A stretch of DNA of 64,000 nt from Pseudomonas alcaligenes (GTDB taxonomy: Bacteria > Pseudomonadota > Gammaproteobacteria > Pseudomonadales > Pseudomonadaceae), in NCBI RefSeq assembly GCF_014490745.1, contig NZ_LZEU01000001.1, forward strand, positions 434,001 to 498,000, read 5' to 3'. A model generated the notes under the pieces. That model was not told the origin of the DNA, ran no database searches, and saw nothing but the letters and a program-made list of their open reading frames with translations. A program made the translations under genes and the position numbers. Of this stretch, positions 42,886-60,267 are shown piece after piece. Numbering within the stretch: the stretch's first letter is position 1; the number at the start of each line of letters is the position of its first letter.

Positions 42886-45300
42886 TCAGAACAGATCGAT
42901 CGGCGCTGCCTCGTCGGCCGGCAGCGGGCTGCCGGGCAGGCCCAGGCTGGGGTCGAGCTCGCTCATCGGCGGCGGCGAGTCCTCGCTCTTGAACAGCTCG
43001 AAGTAGGCATCGGGGGCGCCGGGCGAGGCGGCGCGGCCGGTAGTGGGGTCGATGCGCAGAGTGAGCAGGCCGGCCGGCTCGGCAGGCGGGTGCTCGGGCT
43101 TGTCCTTCAGGGCGGCGCTCATGTAGTTCATCCAGATCGGCAGGGCCACGGTGCCACCGTATTCGTGGCGGCCGAGGCTTTCCGGCTGGTCGAAACCGGT
43201 CCACACAGTGGTCACGTAATCGGCGTTGTAGCCGGAGAACCAGCTGTCCTTGGATTCGTTGGTGGTGCCGGTCTTGCCGGCCAGGTCGGCGCGACCCATG
43301 GCCAGGGCGCGCCGGCCAGTACCGCGCTTGATCACGTCCTGCAGCATGCTGGTGAGGATGTAGGTGGTGCGCTCGTCGACTATGTGCTCGGCGATGATAG
43401 GTTCAATGGTGCTGGCGTTCGGTGCCTCGGCCTGCAGGGCGTCGTTCTGCTGGTTGACGCTGGTGGCACTGGCCTCGGTGCGTGGCGGGTTGGCGATGAA
43501 CAGCGGTTTACCGGTGCGATCGTAGATGCGCTCGACCAGGTACGGCTGCACCTTGTAGCCGCCATTGGCGAAGGTGGCCCAGCCGCCGGCGATCTCCAGT
43601 GGGGTGAGCCCTGCGGTGCCGAGAGCCAGCGACAGGTTGCGCGGCAGCTCGTCACGCTTGAAGCCGAAGCGGCTGACGTAGTCGAGGGCATAGTCGATGC
43701 CGATGCTCTGCAGGACGCGAATCGACACCAGGTTGCGCGACTTGTACAGGGCTTCGCGCAGGCGGATCGGGCCGAGGAAGGTGTTGTTGTCGTTCTTCGG
43801 GCGCCAGGCTTCTTCCATGCCGGCTTCCTGGAACACGATGGGGGCATCGTTGACCAGGCTGGCGGCGGTGTAGCCGCGGTCGAGGGCGGCACTATAGATG
43901 AAGGGCTTGAAGCTGGAACCGGGCTGGCGCTTGGCCTGGGCGGCGCGGTTGTAGTTGCTCTGCTCGAAGGAGAAGCCGCCGACCAGGGCGCGGATGGCGC
44001 CGGTCTGCGGATCCAGCGAGACCAGGGCGCTCTGCGCTGCCGGGAACTGGCGGAACAGCGCCGCGCCGCTCTCGGCGTCGGCCTCGATGCGTACCAAGTC
44101 GCCGATCTGCACTACGTCGGCCGGCTGCTGCGGGCGGGGGCCGAGGCTGTTGGTGTTGAGGAAGGGGCGCGCCCATTTCATGCTGTCCCAGGCGACCGGT
44201 TTTTCCTGGCCGTCGCGGGTCAGTACCAGGATGCCGCTCTTCTCGACCTGGCTGACGATGACCGGCTCCAGCCCGCCGAGGGTCTTGTGCTTGGCCAGCT
44301 CCTGCAGCCAGGCTTCGCGCGTCAGGCCGGGCAGGCGGGTTTCCGGGCCACGGTAGCCGTGGCGCTGGTCGTATTCGATCAGGCCCTGGTGCAGGGCCAG
44401 GTTGGCGGCGCTCTGCAGTTCGCTCGGTACTGTAGTGGTAACCCGGAAACCTTCGGTGTAGGCCTCGCTGCCGTAGCGGCCAACCAGGTCGGCGCGAGCC
44501 ATTTCGGCGATATAAGGGGCGTTGAGCTCCGGCGGCTGCACATGGTGCTGGGCATCGATCGGCTCGGCCATGGCTGCGGCATAGCGAGCCTGATCGATGG
44601 CGCCGAGCTTGAGCATGCGACCGAGGATCCAGTCGCGCCGCTCTTTGCTGCGCTCCGGGTTGACCAGCGGGTTGAAGCGCGAAGGCGCCTTGGGCAGGCC
44701 GGCGATCATGGCCATCTGGCCGAGGGTGACGTCGCGAATCGACTTGCCGTAGTACACCTGGGCAGCGGCCTCGATACCGTAGGCGCGGTTGCCGAGATAG
44801 ATCTTGTTGACGTAGAGCTCGAGGATCTCATTCTTGCTCAGCTCGCGCTCGATCTGCAGGGCCAGGAGGATCTCGCTGATCTTGCGCGAGAAACTGCGCT
44901 CGTTGGTGAGGAAGAAGTTCTTCGCCACCTGCATGGTGATGGTGCTGCCGCCGGTTTGAATATGGCCGCTCGACAATAACTGCGTGGCAGCGCGCATTAG
45001 GCTGGTGAAGTCGACGCCATAATGGTTGGCGAAGTTATCGTCTTCGGCGGCCAACAGGGCGCGGATGAAGTCTTTGGGGATGTCGTCGAAACGAATGGGG
45101 GAGCGACGCATCTCGCCGAATTCGGCGATCAGTTTCTCGTCGGCGCTATAGACCCGCAGCGGGATCTGCAGCTGGATGCTGCGCAGCGACTCGACGGAGG
45201 GCAGGCCAGGACTAAGATAGAGAAACGCGCCGCTGAAACTGAGCAACAGACCACAAAAAACGGCGACACAAGACCACCAGAAAAACTTCAGCAGGCGCAT
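42886..45300 (-). CDS. ponA: Penicillin-binding protein 1A
   Basis: An 804-aa bifunctional peptidoglycan synthase. One N-terminal membrane helix; glycosyltransferase domain with ALLAAEDDNFANHYGVD and GGSTITMQVAKNFF; an OB-like insert; transpeptidase domain with active Ser in RQPGSSFKPF, SRN and the KTGT box. Length and order are standard. Divergent from pilM, sharing a 184-bp AT-rich intergenic region. Confidence 0.97.
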   Translation of the reverse strand: MRLLKFFWWSCVAVFCGLLLSFSGAFLYLSPGLPSVESLRSIQLQIPLRVYSADEKLIAEFGEMRRSPIRFDDIPKDFIRALLAAEDDNFANHYGVDFTSLMRAATQLLSSGHIQTGGSTITMQVAKNFFLTNERSFSRKISEILLALQIERELSKNEILELYVNKIYLGNRAYGIEAAAQVYYGKSIRDVTLGQMAMIAGLPKAPSRFNPLVNPERSKERRDWILGRMLKLGAIDQARYAAAMAEPIDAQHHVQPPELNAPYIAEMARADLVGRYGSEAYTEGFRVTTTVPSELQSAANLALHQGLIEYDQRHGYRGPETRLPGLTREAWLQELAKHKTLGGLEPVIVSQVEKSGILVLTRDGQEKPVAWDSMKWARPFLNTNSLGPRPQQPADVVQIGDLVRIEADAESGAALFRQFPAAQSALVSLDPQTGAIRALVGGFSFEQSNYNRAAQAKRQPGSSFKPFIYSAALDRGYTAASLVNDAPIVFQEAGMEEAWRPKNDNNTFLGPIRLREALYKSRNLVSIRVLQSIGIDYALDYVSRFGFKRDELPRNLSLALGTAGLTPLEIAGGWATFANGGYKVQPYLVERIYDRTGKPLFIANPPRTEASATSVNQQNDALQAEAPNASTIEPIIAEHIVDERTTYILTSMLQDVIKRGTGRRALAMGRADLAGKTGTTNESKDSWFSGYNADYVTTVWTGFDQPESLGRHEYGGTVALPIWMNYMSAALKDKPEHPPAEPAGLLTLRIDPTTGRAASPGAPDAYFELFKSEDSPPPMSELDPSLGLPGSPLPADEAAPIDLF

Positions 45301-45372
45301 CAGGACTCTTGGATTTCCAGATAAAAGAATGGGTTAAGTGTTGCGCGGTGCAAAAAGAGAAAAACTGTTCAC

Positions 45373-45378
45373 ATTATA
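45373..45378 (-). promoter_or_regulatory. -10 box of ponA promoter
   Basis: A perfect TATAAT on the minus strand about 73 bp before the ponA ATG; preceded by A-rich sequence but no clear -35. Confidence 0.55.
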
Positions 45379-45403
45379 AGCGGTTTTTTTGCCGGGTCGC
45401 CAT

Positions 45404-45432
45404 TTGCGCTTCTGTCAAGACTGTTATTTAAT
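45404..45432 (+). promoter_or_regulatory. Sigma-70 promoter of the pilMNOPQ operon
   Basis: TTGCGC, a 17-bp spacer and TTTAAT, 52 bp upstream of the pilM GTG. It is about 25 bp beyond the ponA -10, so the two divergent promoters are close enough to interfere. Confidence 0.5.
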
Positions 45433-45457
45433 GTGGAAAAACACAAATAGTCCGTAA

Positions 45458-46548
<1,091 letters not shown>

Positions 46549-46549
<1 letters not shown>

Positions 46550-47175
46550 TGGCACGGATAAACCTTCTACCTTGGCGCGAGCAGCTGCGCGAGGAGCGCA
46601 AGCAGCGCTTCCTGGTGGCTCTCGGCGCGACCCTGCTGATTGCCGGCGGGCTTGTCTTCCTCGGAGGCCAGTACTTGGACGGGGCCATTGCGCAGCAGAC
46701 CGCGCGCAATGATTTCGTGCGCAAGGAAATTGCAGTCCTGGATGCGCGGATCAAGGAAATCAGCGAGCTCAAACAGAAGCGTCAGCAACTGCTGGAACGG
46801 ATGAAGATCATTCAGGATCTGCAGGGTAACCGTCCGATCATCGGGCGTATTTTCGACCAGTTGGTGCGTACGCTGCCGGATGGCGTGTACTTCACCGAGC
46901 TCAAACGCACGGACAAGACCATCGCAATCATTGGTGCGGCCGAGTCGAACAATCGTGTTTCCAGCTTGATGCGCAATTTGGATTCCTCCGATTGGCTGGC
47001 ATCTCCGACCTTGACCCAGGTTAAGGCTGTGACTGCGGGTGCCGTCGATCAAGCGAACGTCTTTCAGTTGACCGTGCAGCAAACTCAGCCAGGTGAGGAA
47101 GCAGAGGTTGCGGCAAGTGGTAAGGCTGCCAATGACAAAAAGAACCCAGGCAAAAGCGGCGGTAAAAAGCCATGA
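46549..47175 (+). CDS. pilN: Type IV pilus assembly protein PilN
   Basis: A 208-aa bitopic inner-membrane protein. The conserved cytoplasmic N-terminus INLLPWREQLREERKQRF binds PilM; one membrane helix (about 21-42), a coiled coil and a ferredoxin-like periplasmic domain follow, then a Lys/Gly-rich tail. It forms a heterodimer with PilO. The start at 46549 gives MARINLLPWR. Confidence 0.96.
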
Positions 47176-47849
47176 GTCTTGCTGAATCCATCGAGGCGTT
47201 GAAAAAGGTCGATCTTTCCGACCTGGATGTTAATAACCTGGGTTCCTGGCCTTCTGCGGTCAAGGCAATCGCCTGTGTACTGTTGCTGGCTGTTGCTCTG
47301 GGGCTTGGTTACAACTTCTATCTGAAAGATCTGCAGGGGCGCCTTGAGCAAAGACGTGGCGAAGAGAAGACTCTTAGGGAGCAGTTTGCCCAAAAAGCTT
47401 TTCAGGCTGCGAATCTGGAAGCCTATAAAGTCCAGATGAAAGAGATGGAGGAGTCGTTCGGTACATTGCTGCGCCAATTGCCGAGCGATACCGAAGTTCC
47501 AGGGTTGCTTGAAGACATCACCCGTACCGGGCTGGGCAGTGGTCTGGAGTTTGAAGAGATCAAGCTGCAGCCAGAGGTGATACAGCAGTTCTACATCGAA
47601 CTACCCATCCAGATTTCCGTGGTCGGTGGATATCACGACCTGGCCACGTTCGTCAGTGGCGTGGCCAGTCTGCCGCGCATCGTGACGCTGCATAATTTTG
47701 AAATTAAGCCGGCTGAAGAGGGCAGTGTTTCAAAGTTGCGCATGAGTGTTCTGGCTAAGACTTACCGCTACAACGATGCGGGGCTGAAAGCTGATGTTGC
47801 GCCACAGAAAAAAGGGCCACAGAAGCCAAACAAGGGGGCTAAAAAGTGA
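47172..47849 (+). CDS. pilO: Type IV pilus assembly protein PilO
   Basis: A 225-aa bitopic inner-membrane protein: membrane helix at about 30-50, coiled coil (LEQRRGEEKTLREQFAQKA), and a periplasmic ferredoxin-like domain with FYIELPIQISVVGGYHDLATF. It partners PilN and binds PilP. The Lys-rich C-terminal extension is slightly longer than the ~207 aa I recall for P. aeruginosa. Overlaps pilN and pilP by 4 bp each. Confidence 0.95.
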   Translation: MSLAESIEALKKVDLSDLDVNNLGSWPSAVKAIACVLLLAVALGLGYNFYLKDLQGRLEQRRGEEKTLREQFAQKAFQAANLEAYKVQMKEMEESFGTLLRQLPSDTEVPGLLEDITRTGLGSGLEFEEIKLQPEVIQQFYIELPIQISVVGGYHDLATFVSGVASLPRIVTLHNFEIKPAEEGSVSKLRMSVLAKTYRYNDAGLKADVAPQKKGPQKPNKGAKK

Positions 47850-48373
47850 AAAGTAGATATTTCCTTTTCAGCCTTGTTGCATGTTCGGTTTTGTCGGGCT
47901 GCATGGGGGGAGAAGACTTCTCTGATTTGCAGGCCTATATGGATGAGGTTCGCGCACGTCCCAAGGGCTCGATTGAGCCGCTGCCGAAGTTCCAGCCATA
48001 TGAAGCTTTTACATATAGTGCTGCGGCTCTGCGCAGTCCTTTCCAGCCGCCGGTGAAGATTGATATAGCCAGGCAGCAGAAGGGCTCGAAAGACATCAAG
48101 CCGGATGAAACACGTGTTCGCCAGTTCCTTGAGGGTTTCAATATCGAGACTTTCGAGATGGTTGGAACCCTGGCCAATGATGGATCGGTGTTTGGCTTGG
48201 TGCGCGGGGCTGGCGGAGTGCATCGAGTGAAGATCGGTGACTACTTGGGGCGCAATTATGGCCGCATCGTAGCCATCGATGAGGCAAAGATTGAGGTTGT
48301 CGAAATCGTTCCTGATGGTGAGGGGGGGTGGCTTGAGCGTCCTCGTAGCATCACCCTCAAAGAACGCTCTTAA
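47846..48373 (+). CDS. pilP: Type IV pilus assembly lipoprotein PilP
   Basis: A 175-aa lipoprotein (lipobox LSGC, Cys about 19) with the conserved RSPFQPP segment and a C-terminal HR-like domain (MVGTLANDGSVFGLVRGAGG, VKIGDYLGRNYGRIV). It links the inner-membrane PilMNO subcomplex to the secretin PilQ. The stop shares a base with an in-frame ATG of pilQ. Confidence 0.95.
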   Translation: MKSRYFLFSLVACSVLSGCMGGEDFSDLQAYMDEVRARPKGSIEPLPKFQPYEAFTYSAAALRSPFQPPVKIDIARQQKGSKDIKPDETRVRQFLEGFNIETFEMVGTLANDGSVFGLVRGAGGVHRVKIGDYLGRNYGRIVAIDEAKIEVVEIVPDGEGGWLERPRSITLKERS

Positions 48374-48426
48374 TGGCGGGGTTCGATATGAAAAACAATT
48401 ACAGGTCTGCTAAACGGAACAAGCTA

Positions 48427-50538
48427 ATGAATAGCTCTCTTTCTCGCCTGGGCGTTGCTCTTCTTGCGGCTTTGTTTGCCCCTTCTCTTCTTGCTGCTAA
48501 TTTACAAACGCTTGATGTAGCGGCGTTGCCTGGGGATAAGGTTGAACTGAAGCTGGGTTTTGATGAGCCCGTGCTCTCTCCGCGCGGTTATACCATTGAG
48601 CAGCCGGCGCGTATTGCGCTGGATTTGCCGGGTGTGACCAATAAGCTGGGCTCCAAGAATCGCGAACTGGGTGTAGGTAATGCGCGTAGCGTAACTGTCG
48701 TCGAGGCAAAGGATCGTACTCGCCTGATCGTCAATCTCGCGACGCTGGTTCCGTACAGCACTCGTGCGGAAGGCAATAACCTGTTTGTAGTCGTTGGTGA
48801 TGCATCTGGGGCTCGAGCTGACTCCCAAGTGGCTGTGAGTGCTCAGCCCAAGCCTGCAGGTGCTCCTCTTTCGGTCGGGCGCGCCATTGGTGGTATCGAT
48901 TTCCAGCGTGGCGAGCAGGGGGAGGGCAATGTGGTCATCGAGCTCTCCGATCCGTCGGTGAGTCCGGATATCCAGGAGCAAGGCAACAAGATTCGTGTTG
49001 ATTTTGCCAAGACACAGCTGCCGGAAAACCTGCGCGTAAAACTCGACGTGAAGGACTTCGCTACTCCTGTGCAGTTCGTTACGTCTTCGAGTCAGGCTGA
49101 TAAGGCCAGCGTCCTAATCGAGCCAACGGGCTTTTACGATTATCTTGCCTTCCAGACTGATAACAAGCTGACGATCAGTGTCAAGCCGCTCAGTCAGGAT
49201 GATGTCGAGAAGCGCAAGAGTGAGCGTTTTGCATATACCGGTGAGAAGCTTTCTCTCAACTTCCAGGATATCGATGTCCGCTCGGTGCTGCAGCTGATTG
49301 CTGACTTCACCGATCTCAACTTGGTGGCCAGCGATACGGTGCAAGGTAACATCACCTTGCGTCTGCAGAATGTGCCGTGGGATCAGGCGCTGGATCTGGT
49401 GCTGAAGACCCGCGGCCTCGACAAGCGCAAAGTCGGTAACGTGCTGCTCATTGCTCCGGCCGATGAAATTGCGGCGCGTGAGCGCCAGGAGCTTGAGGCC
49501 AAGAACCAGATTGCCGAGCTTGCTCCGCTGCGTCGTGAGCTGATCCAGGTCAACTATGCCAAGGCTTCGGATATTGCTGCGCTCTTCCAGTCCGTTGCCG
49601 GTATTGAGGGGGATGCGGCCAAGGCTGAGCGTGGTTCGGTAACTGTTGATGATCGCACCAATAGCATCATTGCCTACCAAACTCAGGAGCGCCTGGATGA
49701 GCTGCGGCGCATCGTCACTCAGCTCGATATTCCGGTTCGTCAGGTAATGATCGAGGCGCGCATCGTGGAGGCCTCTGTTGGTTACGACAAGAGCTTGGGC
49801 GTGCGCTGGGGTGGGGCTTCTGTTGGAGACAAGTGGACTGTCTATGGCAAGGATGGCGCACAGGCTTTCGATGACGACGGCAACTTCGTTCTGCCGGGCA
49901 CTGATACCGTTGGCGACTACACCTTCGACGATGCGACAACCAATGTTCCATTTGTCGATCTTGGTGCCAGCAATAGTACTTCAGGTATCGGTATCGGCTT
50001 CCTGACCGACAATGTCATTCTCGATTTGCAGCTCACGGCGATGGAGAAGACCGGTAACGGTGAGGTGATTTCGCAGCCGAAAGTCGTGACCTCGGACAAG
50101 GAAACCGCCAAGATCCTCAAGGGTACGGAAGTGCCTTATCAGGAGTCGAGCTCCAGTGGTGCTACCTCGGTTTCCTTCAAGGAGGCGGCGCTGTCCCTTG
50201 AGGTGACTCCGCAGATTACTCCGGATAACCGCATCATCATGGAGGTTAAGGTCAACAAGGACGAGCCTGACTACGCTAATGCTTTGAACGATGTACCGCC
50301 GATTACCAAGAATGAGGTAAACGCCAAGGTATTGGTAAACGATGGCGAGACCATTGTGATCGGTGGAGTGTTCTCCAATACCCAAAGCAAGGCAGTCGAG
50401 AAGGTGCCATTCCTTGGCGACCTTCCCTTCCTGGGGCGCCTCTTCCGTAAAGATACGGTTACGGATACCAAGAATGAGCTGCTGGTATTTGTTACCCCGC
50501 GGATCATGAACAACCAGGCCATTGCGGTGAGTCATTGA
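48427..50538 (+). CDS. pilQ: Type IV pilus secretin PilQ
   Basis: A 703-aa outer-membrane secretin. The start at 48427 gives [20 protein letters not shown], matching the P. aeruginosa N-terminus I remember; in-frame ATGs at 48373 and 48388 are also possible and would lengthen the signal n-region. AMIN domains (about 25-230), an N0/N1 region ([21 protein letters not shown]), and the secretin core with [14 protein letters not shown] and [10 protein letters not shown] are intact. It forms the gated pore for the pilus. Codon use in the first 150 codons is noticeably more AT-rich than neighbours. Confidence 0.96.
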   Translation: MNSSLSRLGVALLAALFAPSLLAANLQTLDVAALPGDKVELKLGFDEPVLSPRGYTIEQPARIALDLPGVTNKLGSKNRELGVGNARSVTVVEAKDRTRLIVNLATLVPYSTRAEGNNLFVVVGDASGARADSQVAVSAQPKPAGAPLSVGRAIGGIDFQRGEQGEGNVVIELSDPSVSPDIQEQGNKIRVDFAKTQLPENLRVKLDVKDFATPVQFVTSSSQADKASVLIEPTGFYDYLAFQTDNKLTISVKPLSQDDVEKRKSERFAYTGEKLSLNFQDIDVRSVLQLIADFTDLNLVASDTVQGNITLRLQNVPWDQALDLVLKTRGLDKRKVGNVLLIAPADEIAARERQELEAKNQIAELAPLRRELIQVNYAKASDIAALFQSVAGIEGDAAKAERGSVTVDDRTNSIIAYQTQERLDELRRIVTQLDIPVRQVMIEARIVEASVGYDKSLGVRWGGASVGDKWTVYGKDGAQAFDDDGNFVLPGTDTVGDYTFDDATTNVPFVDLGASNSTSGIGIGFLTDNVILDLQLTAMEKTGNGEVISQPKVVTSDKETAKILKGTEVPYQESSSSGATSVSFKEAALSLEVTPQITPDNRIIMEVKVNKDEPDYANALNDVPPITKNEVNAKVLVNDGETIVIGGVFSNTQSKAVEKVPFLGDLPFLGRLFRKDTVTDTKNELLVFVTPRIMNNQAIAVSH

Positions 50539-50542
50539 TCTT

Positions 50543-51061
50543 GTGAGGAACCTGATTCTGGTTGGCCCGATGGGCGCTGGTAAAAGCACCATCGGGCGTT
50601 TGCTGGCGAAAGAGCTGAAGCTGCAGTTCAAGGATTCGGACAAGGAAATCGAGCAGCGTACCGGTGCCGATATTCCCTGGATCTTCGATGTGGAGGGCGA
50701 GCAGGGTTTCCGTGAGCGTGAGCAATCGATGATTGCGGAGCTCTGCATGCTCGATGGCGTGGTCATTGCCACCGGTGGTGGCGTGGTGCTGCGTGTCGAG
50801 AATCGTCAGGCGCTACGTGCGGGGGGGCGAGTGGTCTACCTGCATGCCTCCGTCGAGCAGCAGCTTGAGCGCACCTCGCGGGATCGCAATCGCCCGCTGT
50901 TGCGCAATGCCGAGCCGGAAAAGGTTCTCAGCAATCTGATGCAGATTCGCGATCCGCTATATCGCGAAATTGCCGATGTGATAGTCGAAACCGATGAGCG
51001 GCCACCGCGTATGGTGGTGCAAGAGATCATCGAGCGCATCAGCGAGCTTCCTGCCCGTTAA
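50543..51061 (+). CDS. aroK: Shikimate kinase
   Basis: A 172-aa P-loop kinase of aromatic amino-acid biosynthesis (shikimate to shikimate 3-phosphate). GTG start at 50543, 4 bp after pilQ. Walker [10 protein letters not shown], substrate site [23 protein letters not shown] and the lid Arg in RDRNRPLL. Pairs with aroB downstream. Confidence 0.96.
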   Translation: MRNLILVGPMGAGKSTIGRLLAKELKLQFKDSDKEIEQRTGADIPWIFDVEGEQGFREREQSMIAELCMLDGVVIATGGGVVLRVENRQALRAGGRVVYLHASVEQQLERTSRDRNRPLLRNAEPEKVLSNLMQIRDPLYREIADVIVETDERPPRMVVQEIIERISELPAR

Positions 51062-51112
51062 AGCGCGAGCCTAACTGCGCTATCCTAGTGCCCTTTTTAT
51101 CTCGGGGGCGTC

Positions 51113-52216
51113 ATGCAGACTCTCACAGTCGATCTGGGCGAGCGTAGTTATCCCATCTATATCGGAGTCGGGCTGCTGGCCCGCTCCGACCTGTTTAAGC
51201 AGCATCTGGCCGGGCGCCAGGTGGCGATTGTCACCAACGACAAGGTTGCTCCGCTCTATCTCGAGCAGTTGCTGAAGACGCTTGAGGGCTGCGAAGTCAC
51301 TTCGGTGGTTCTTCCGGATGGTGAGTCCCATAAGAACTGGGAAACCCTGCAGTTGATCTTCGATGGCATGTTGGTGGCGCGGCATGATCGCGGTACCACG
51401 GTCATCGCCCTGGGTGGTGGCGTGGTTGGCGATATGGCGGGCTTTGCTGCGGCCTGTTACCAACGTGGTGTGGCTTTCATTCAGGTGCCGACGACCCTGC
51501 TGTCGCAGGTCGACTCCTCGGTGGGTGGCAAGACCGGGATCAACCACCCGCTGGGCAAGAACATGATCGGTGCCTTCTACCAGCCGCAGGCGGTGATGAT
51601 CGATACGGCGGTGCTGCAGACCTTGCCTGCTCGCGAGTTGTCTGCAGGGCTGGCCGAAGTGATCAAGTACGGACTGATCTGCGATGCCCCTTTCCTCGAT
51701 TGGCTCGAGGCCAATGTCGTGGCTATGCGCGAGCTGGACATGACGGTGCTGGCGCAGGCCATCGAGCGTTCCTGTGCGGCCAAGGCGAGGGTGGTTGGGG
51801 TTGACGAGCGGGAGTCCGGACTGCGGGCGATTCTCAACCTGGGCCATACCTTCGGTCATGCCATCGAAACTCACATGGGCTACGGCGTTTGGCTGCATGG
51901 CGAGGCGGTGGCGGCGGGGACGGCCATGGCGCTGGAAATGTCGGTGCGCCTGGGCTGGATTAGCGAAGCCGAGCGTGATCGCGGTTTGCGTCTACTGCTC
52001 AAGGCCGGCCTGCCGGTGATCCCGCCCGAGGAAATGACTCCGGGGGATTTTCTCGAGCACATGGCGGTCGATAAGAAGGTACTTGGTGGGCGTCTGCGCC
52101 TGGTCCTGCTCAAGCAGGTCGGTGAGGCGGTGATAACGGATAAGTTTCCGCACGAGATCCTCGAAGCCACCTTGCGCGCCGATTACCGCGCGCTTGTGGC
52201 ACAGCTTGGAGAATAA
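51113..52216 (+). CDS. aroB: 3-dehydroquinate synthase
   Basis: A 367-aa NAD-dependent enzyme, second step of the shikimate pathway. Motifs: [42 protein letters not shown] and [11 protein letters not shown] (metal-binding His). Full length. 51 bp after aroK. Confidence 0.97.
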   Translation: MQTLTVDLGERSYPIYIGVGLLARSDLFKQHLAGRQVAIVTNDKVAPLYLEQLLKTLEGCEVTSVVLPDGESHKNWETLQLIFDGMLVARHDRGTTVIALGGGVVGDMAGFAAACYQRGVAFIQVPTTLLSQVDSSVGGKTGINHPLGKNMIGAFYQPQAVMIDTAVLQTLPARELSAGLAEVIKYGLICDAPFLDWLEANVVAMRELDMTVLAQAIERSCAAKARVVGVDERESGLRAILNLGHTFGHAIETHMGYGVWLHGEAVAAGTAMALEMSVRLGWISEAERDRGLRLLLKAGLPVIPPEEMTPGDFLEHMAVDKKVLGGRLRLVLLKQVGEAVITDKFPHEILEATLRADYRALVAQLGE

Positions 52217-52225
52217 GAGAGTTCC

Positions 52226-53890
52226 ATGACCAGTCTGCATGCTGACGAGGCTTTCCTCGGCCATTACCAGTTCAGTCACGATCCCTTCGCCGCTCGGGTG
52301 CCCGGGTTCCGCTTCTTCCCTGCCCAGCGCAAGCCGGTGCTGGGGCAGCTGCATCACCTGGCTCGCTATAGCCAGTTGCTGTTGGTGGTCAGCGGCCCCA
52401 AGGGCAGCGGCAAGACGCTGTTGCGCCAGGCGCTGGTGGCGAGCACCAACAAGCAGGCCGTGCAGTGCGTGGTGGTCTCGGCGCGTGGAGCCAGCGACGT
52501 GGGTGGTGTGTTGCGCCAGGTCGCCCAGGGGCTGGGCGTGCAGAGCATGGATCTGCGCAGCATCCTGGCTCAGGTGGCCCAACTGGCGCTGACCGGTCAG
52601 GAGGTCTACCTGCTGGTGGACGACGCCGAGCAGCTGGCCGATGCCGCCCTGGACAGTCTGTTCAATCTGGCAGCGGGTACTGCCGAGGCGCGTCCGCATG
52701 TCTTCCTATTCGGCGAGTTGGCGCTGGTGCCGCGTCTGGAGTTGCTGGCCGATGGCGAGGAGCGTTTCCATGCCATCGACCTGCTGCCCTACAGCGAGGA
52801 CGAAACCCGCGAATATCTGGCACAGCGTCTGGATGGCGCGGGGCAGGGCATCGATCTGCTGACGGACGATCAGGTGAGCGATATCCACCTGAGTTCTGGT
52901 GGCTGGCCGGGGGCGATCAATCAGGCGGCGCGCGATGTGCTGATCGAGAGCATGCTGGCGCAGCGCAATGCAGCTGGCTCCGCCGGCGGTGGCCTGGCTC
53001 TGCCGAAGAAGCACCTGCTGGCCCTGGCTGTGGTGGGCCTGGCGTTGGGTGCTGCCTGGTTCATGCAGGGCAAGAGCGGTATCGATCTGCCGGCGCCGGG
53101 CAAGACTGCGGTGGACTTGCTGCCGCAGGCGGCGGCACCGGTCAGTGCCGAGCCGTCGTCTGAGGCGCCAGGCGAGGCGGCGGGTTCCGCTACCTCGATC
53201 GAGTTCGCCGGCAGCAATCAGCCGCTGCCATTGCCGCTGGTCGGTGAGGCTCAGCCGGTGATCCGCGAGCCGCTGGCCCAGGCCTCCGGTATGGATGAAG
53301 GGGACGAGGCGAGCGCTGGTACTGCTGCGCCGGCAGGAGCGCCTGTGGCGCTGCCATTGCCTGCGCCGACTTCTGCCGCTGTGGCGCCGGCTGTTAGTGC
53401 GCCGACTGTGGCGGTTGCGCCGCCGGTGGCTACTACTGTGGTGCCGCCGGTCAAGCCGGAGCCTGTGGCGGTGCCGACTCCGGTTCCGGCCCCTGCGCCC
53501 GCTCCGGTGGCGGCCAAGCCGGTGGTCAAGCCGGTTGCCGCGCCGGCGCCGAAGCCTGCAGTGGCGGTCAGGCCTGTGGCCAGTGCTGCGCCCGCGGCTG
53601 CTACGGGTGACTGGTATGGCAGCCAGCCGGCCAGCAGCTATGCCCTGCAGATTCTGGGCACGCGCTCGGAAGGCAGTGCCAAGGCGTTCGTCGCCAAGAA
53701 CGGCGGCCAGTACCGCTACTTCAAAAAGCTGCACCAGGGCCAGGCACTGTACGTGGTCACTTACGGTCAGTTCGCCAGCCGCGCGGCCGCCCAGGCGGCG
53801 ATCAAGTCGCTGCCGGCGGCGGTGCAGGCCGGCAAGCCCTGGCCGCGCAGCTTTGCCAGCATCCAGCAGGAGGCAGTGCGGGCGCGTTAA
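52226..53890 (+). CDS. damX: DamX-like AAA ATPase/SPOR protein
   Basis: A 554-aa protein: N-terminal AAA-type ATPase (Walker A GPKGSGKT at 57-64, Walker B VYLLVDDAEQL), a membrane helix (about 266-284), a ~170-residue Pro/Ala/Val-rich linker and a C-terminal SPOR domain (YALQILGTRSEGSAKAFVAK, VVTYGQFASRAAAQAAI). It belongs to the ExeA/DamX group working at the septum. It follows aroB by 9 bp, the order I know from gammaproteobacteria. Confidence 0.9.
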   Translation: MTSLHADEAFLGHYQFSHDPFAARVPGFRFFPAQRKPVLGQLHHLARYSQLLLVVSGPKGSGKTLLRQALVASTNKQAVQCVVVSARGASDVGGVLRQVAQGLGVQSMDLRSILAQVAQLALTGQEVYLLVDDAEQLADAALDSLFNLAAGTAEARPHVFLFGELALVPRLELLADGEERFHAIDLLPYSEDETREYLAQRLDGAGQGIDLLTDDQVSDIHLSSGGWPGAINQAARDVLIESMLAQRNAAGSAGGGLALPKKHLLALAVVGLALGAAWFMQGKSGIDLPAPGKTAVDLLPQAAAPVSAEPSSEAPGEAAGSATSIEFAGSNQPLPLPLVGEAQPVIREPLAQASGMDEGDEASAGTAAPAGAPVALPLPAPTSAAVAPAVSAPTVAVAPPVATTVVPPVKPEPVAVPTPVPAPAPAPVAAKPVVKPVAAPAPKPAVAVRPVASAAPAAATGDWYGSQPASSYALQILGTRSEGSAKAFVAKNGGQYRYFKKLHQGQALYVVTYGQFASRAAAQAAIKSLPAAVQAGKPWPRSFASIQQEAVRAR

Positions 53891-53984
53891 TGGCCTGCGA
53901 ATTGCCTGTCTTTTGGTGACTGGCGGGTCTAACACGAACCGTCGGTCACCGCCTTTCGCTTAGGCGACAAAACAGTTCATCTGG

Positions 53985-54007
53985 CCGTCACTAATGGTTT
54001 GTGACGG
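53985..54007. promoter_or_regulatory. Dyad overlapping the gltB -35 box
   Basis: CCGTCAC and GTGACGG are perfect 7-bp arms with a 9-bp spacer. The right arm covers most of the -35 hexamer of the gltB promoter, the position expected for a repressor site. Confidence 0.5.
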
Positions 54008-54027
54008 TTCGGATGGCTATGTACAAT
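53999..54027 (+). promoter_or_regulatory. Sigma-70 promoter of gltBD
   Basis: TTGTGA, a 17-bp spacer and TACAAT, leaving a leader of about 105 bases before the gltB ATG. Lies in the 247-bp gap between damX and gltB. Confidence 0.65.
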
Positions 54028-54137
54028 AGCCCCCCTTTGCCTGCGCCAAGCTGGGGCACAGCCCTGCGCGGTCGGCAGCTAGGTCGATGAATTAGAAAGC
54101 AATTTGCCTTAATAAAGGCAGCCTGGTGAGAGTGTCT

Positions 54138-58586
<4,449 letters not shown>

Positions 58587-58609
58587 TTGCGCCTGAAGTA
58601 GTTTGATGA

Positions 58610-60037
<1,428 letters not shown>

Positions 60038-60081
60038 TAGTCGCTCGCCCCCAGTGGCGCGCGGCAAATCGTCGCGACAGA

Positions 60082-60115
60082 CAAAAGGCACGGCACTCGC
60101 CGTGCCTTTTGTTTT
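60082..60115 (+). terminator. gltBD terminator
   Basis: AAAAGGCACGGC and GCCGTGCCTTTT, 12-bp perfect arms around ACTC, followed by GTTTT, 45 bp after gltD. The rest of the 230-bp gap to hemE shows no gene. Confidence 0.93.
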
Positions 60116-60267
60116 GCGGTCTGCGAAAATGCCCGCACTTTTTCTGCGCCAAGGCGCGTGGGCCCCTGCGATCCGGGAGCCCGCCCGGAGTAGGGGGACG
60201 CCAACGAGCGCTGCCTGCATACTCCCGCCCGAACGCCTCCCTGCCGAACTTTCCAGGAACCCTGCCG

